Source: CAVRUD01 sp963849635 (GTDB taxonomy: Bacteria; Chloroflexota; Chloroflexia; Thermomicrobiales; UBA6265). From it: a stretch of 64,000 nt of DNA. The position numbers and the translations under genes are program-made. The notes below the pieces were generated by a model that saw only the letters and a list, made by a program, of their open reading frames with translations, searched no databases and was not told where the DNA came from. Of the stretch, positions 62,101 through 64,000 are shown in pieces. Each line of letters opens with the position of its first letter. The stretch's first letter is position 1. The stretch spans positions 186,001 to 250,000 of the forward strand of contig CAWKIA010000019.1 of NCBI GenBank assembly GCA_963849635.1, read 5' to 3'.

Positions 62101-63329
<1,229 letters not shown>

Positions 63330-63544
63330 GCGGGACTCCCAAGGTGATTGGCGTGCGGCGATTGGCGTTCGGCGTACGGAATCGTGGCGCAACTATACCT
63401 TGGGGGCCTGAGGAGTGGACGAGGCGCTTCTCCAGCCCGTGATCATGATGGCAAATAGCTTGAAGGGGGGCATCAGGGAGATTGCGTAAATCGGGCGGCG
63501 GCCGGTGCGGGAGTGAGGGTGGGCAGGATTGCCTATGGGAAGTA

Positions 63545-63584
63545 CCTCACCCCCTGCCCCCTCTCCACTGCGGTGGAGAGGGGC
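63545..63584. repeat. Dispersed repeat, family B (copy 5)
   Basis: CCTCACCCCCTGCCCCCTC, TCCACTGCGGTGGA hairpin, GAGGGGC. It lies in the 304-bp gap between trpB and the transposase remnant, which otherwise shows no gene. Confidence 0.85.
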
Positions 63585-63633
63585 ATTCGGTGGCGCTGAT
63601 TCTGGATTTGGGTAGTCGATGGCCTAGAGGGTG

Positions 63634-64000
63634 TTATGGACTTTGGGCGGCGAGGTTAAGCAGCCGATGGAGCATCAGGCACGCGAAGGCGACGAAGTGC
63701 AGCCCGGCCACGGTCTCCGGCAGCCGCTCGTAATCCCGCGCCAGGCGGCGGAAGCGGCTCGCCCAGGCGAAGGAGCGCTCCACCACCCAGCGGCGGGGGA
63801 GCGGCGGGGGAGCAGCACGAAGCCGCGCTTCGCTTCCGGAAGCCGCACGACCTCCAGCTGGATGCCATGCTCCGCGGCGGCGGCCGCCGGGGCCGGCCCG
63901 GTGTACGCCTGGTCGACGAAGGCTACCTCGACCGATTCGCCCGTGGCCGCCTGGACCGCCGCGGCCAGGGGGGCGACTTGGTCCCGGTCCTGGGCGGCGG
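63634..64000 (-). mobile_element. IS5-type transposase, C-terminal part, broken
   Basis: C-terminal half of an IS4/IS5-superfamily transposase, running off the window edge. Reading frame pieces: VEVAFVDQAYTGPAPAAAA (the Asp of the DDE triad) and, after a frame break, RRWVVERSFAWASRFRRLARDYERLPETVAGLHFVAFACLMLHRLLNLAAQ (the Glu and the Y-R-E region). The break comes from an 11-bp tandem duplication at 63791-63812. Stop TAA at 63636. The edge near 63625 (TAGAGGGTGTTATGG) may be the terminal repeat. Confidence 0.78.

Overview
The window is GC-rich DNA with a bacterial gene layout: short intergenic gaps, 4-nt stop/start overlaps, GTG starts and GGAGG-type ribosome sites. The mix of Thermomicrobia/Chloroflexi-like surface proteins (SpaA-like repeats, SH3b/NlpC-P60), large sugar ABC importers, IS630/IS5 elements and many dispersed C-rich palindromic repeats suggests a Chloroflexota (Thermomicrobiales-like) genome. 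That placement is inference, since no rRNA is present.

Layout. 1-7.8 kb: M20 peptidase, a two-gene ABC exporter, a D-threonine-aldolase-like PLP enzyme, an MFS carrier, and a cupredoxin-TetR pair read leftwards. 8-13 kb: a leftward rhamnose-type sugar ABC operon (ATPase, two permeases, binding protein). 13.3-29.2 kb: a rightward island that looks like sugar-acid catabolism. It opens with a promoter and a nested-palindrome operator, then carries VOC protein, SDR, 2-hydroxyacid dehydrogenase, HpcH/HpaI aldolase, a second sugar ABC importer split by an intact IS630 transposase gene, a 3-hydroxyacyl-CoA-dehydrogenase-like gene, a FadR-type GntR regulator, a ketopantoate-reductase-like gene, a D-apionate-lactonase-like protein, an IlvD/Edd dehydratase and a KDPG-type aldolase. 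29-32 kb: small hypotheticals and an LLM flavin oxidoreductase. 32.3-44 kb: a giant secreted repeat protein (about 2,800 aa, about 24 SpaA-like domains) and a secreted subtilisin. 44-50 kb: recA with promoter and SOS-like operator, a Cdd1-type HhH protein, and an SH3b/NlpC-P60 wall hydrolase. 50-59 kb: orphan DNA methyltransferase, PQQ-propeller protein, coiled-coil protein, histone-deacetylase-like hydrolase, MFS, DUF4352-like lipoprotein/secreted protein, SAM methyltransferase. 59-63.3 kb: leftward trpB-trpA-aroH-DAHP synthase cluster. The right edge holds a broken IS5-type transposase.

Two themes cut across the window. First, many otherwise well-conserved genes are broken by small indels whose net effect is usually +1 nt. 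recA alone has three single-base insertions, so base-calling or assembly error is at least as likely as gene decay. Second, at least five families of extragenic palindromic repeats are scattered here. Some reach into genes: one supplies the ribosome site of a catabolic gene, and two others form the C-terminal tail and stop codon of DAHP synthase and the start codon of the next gene.
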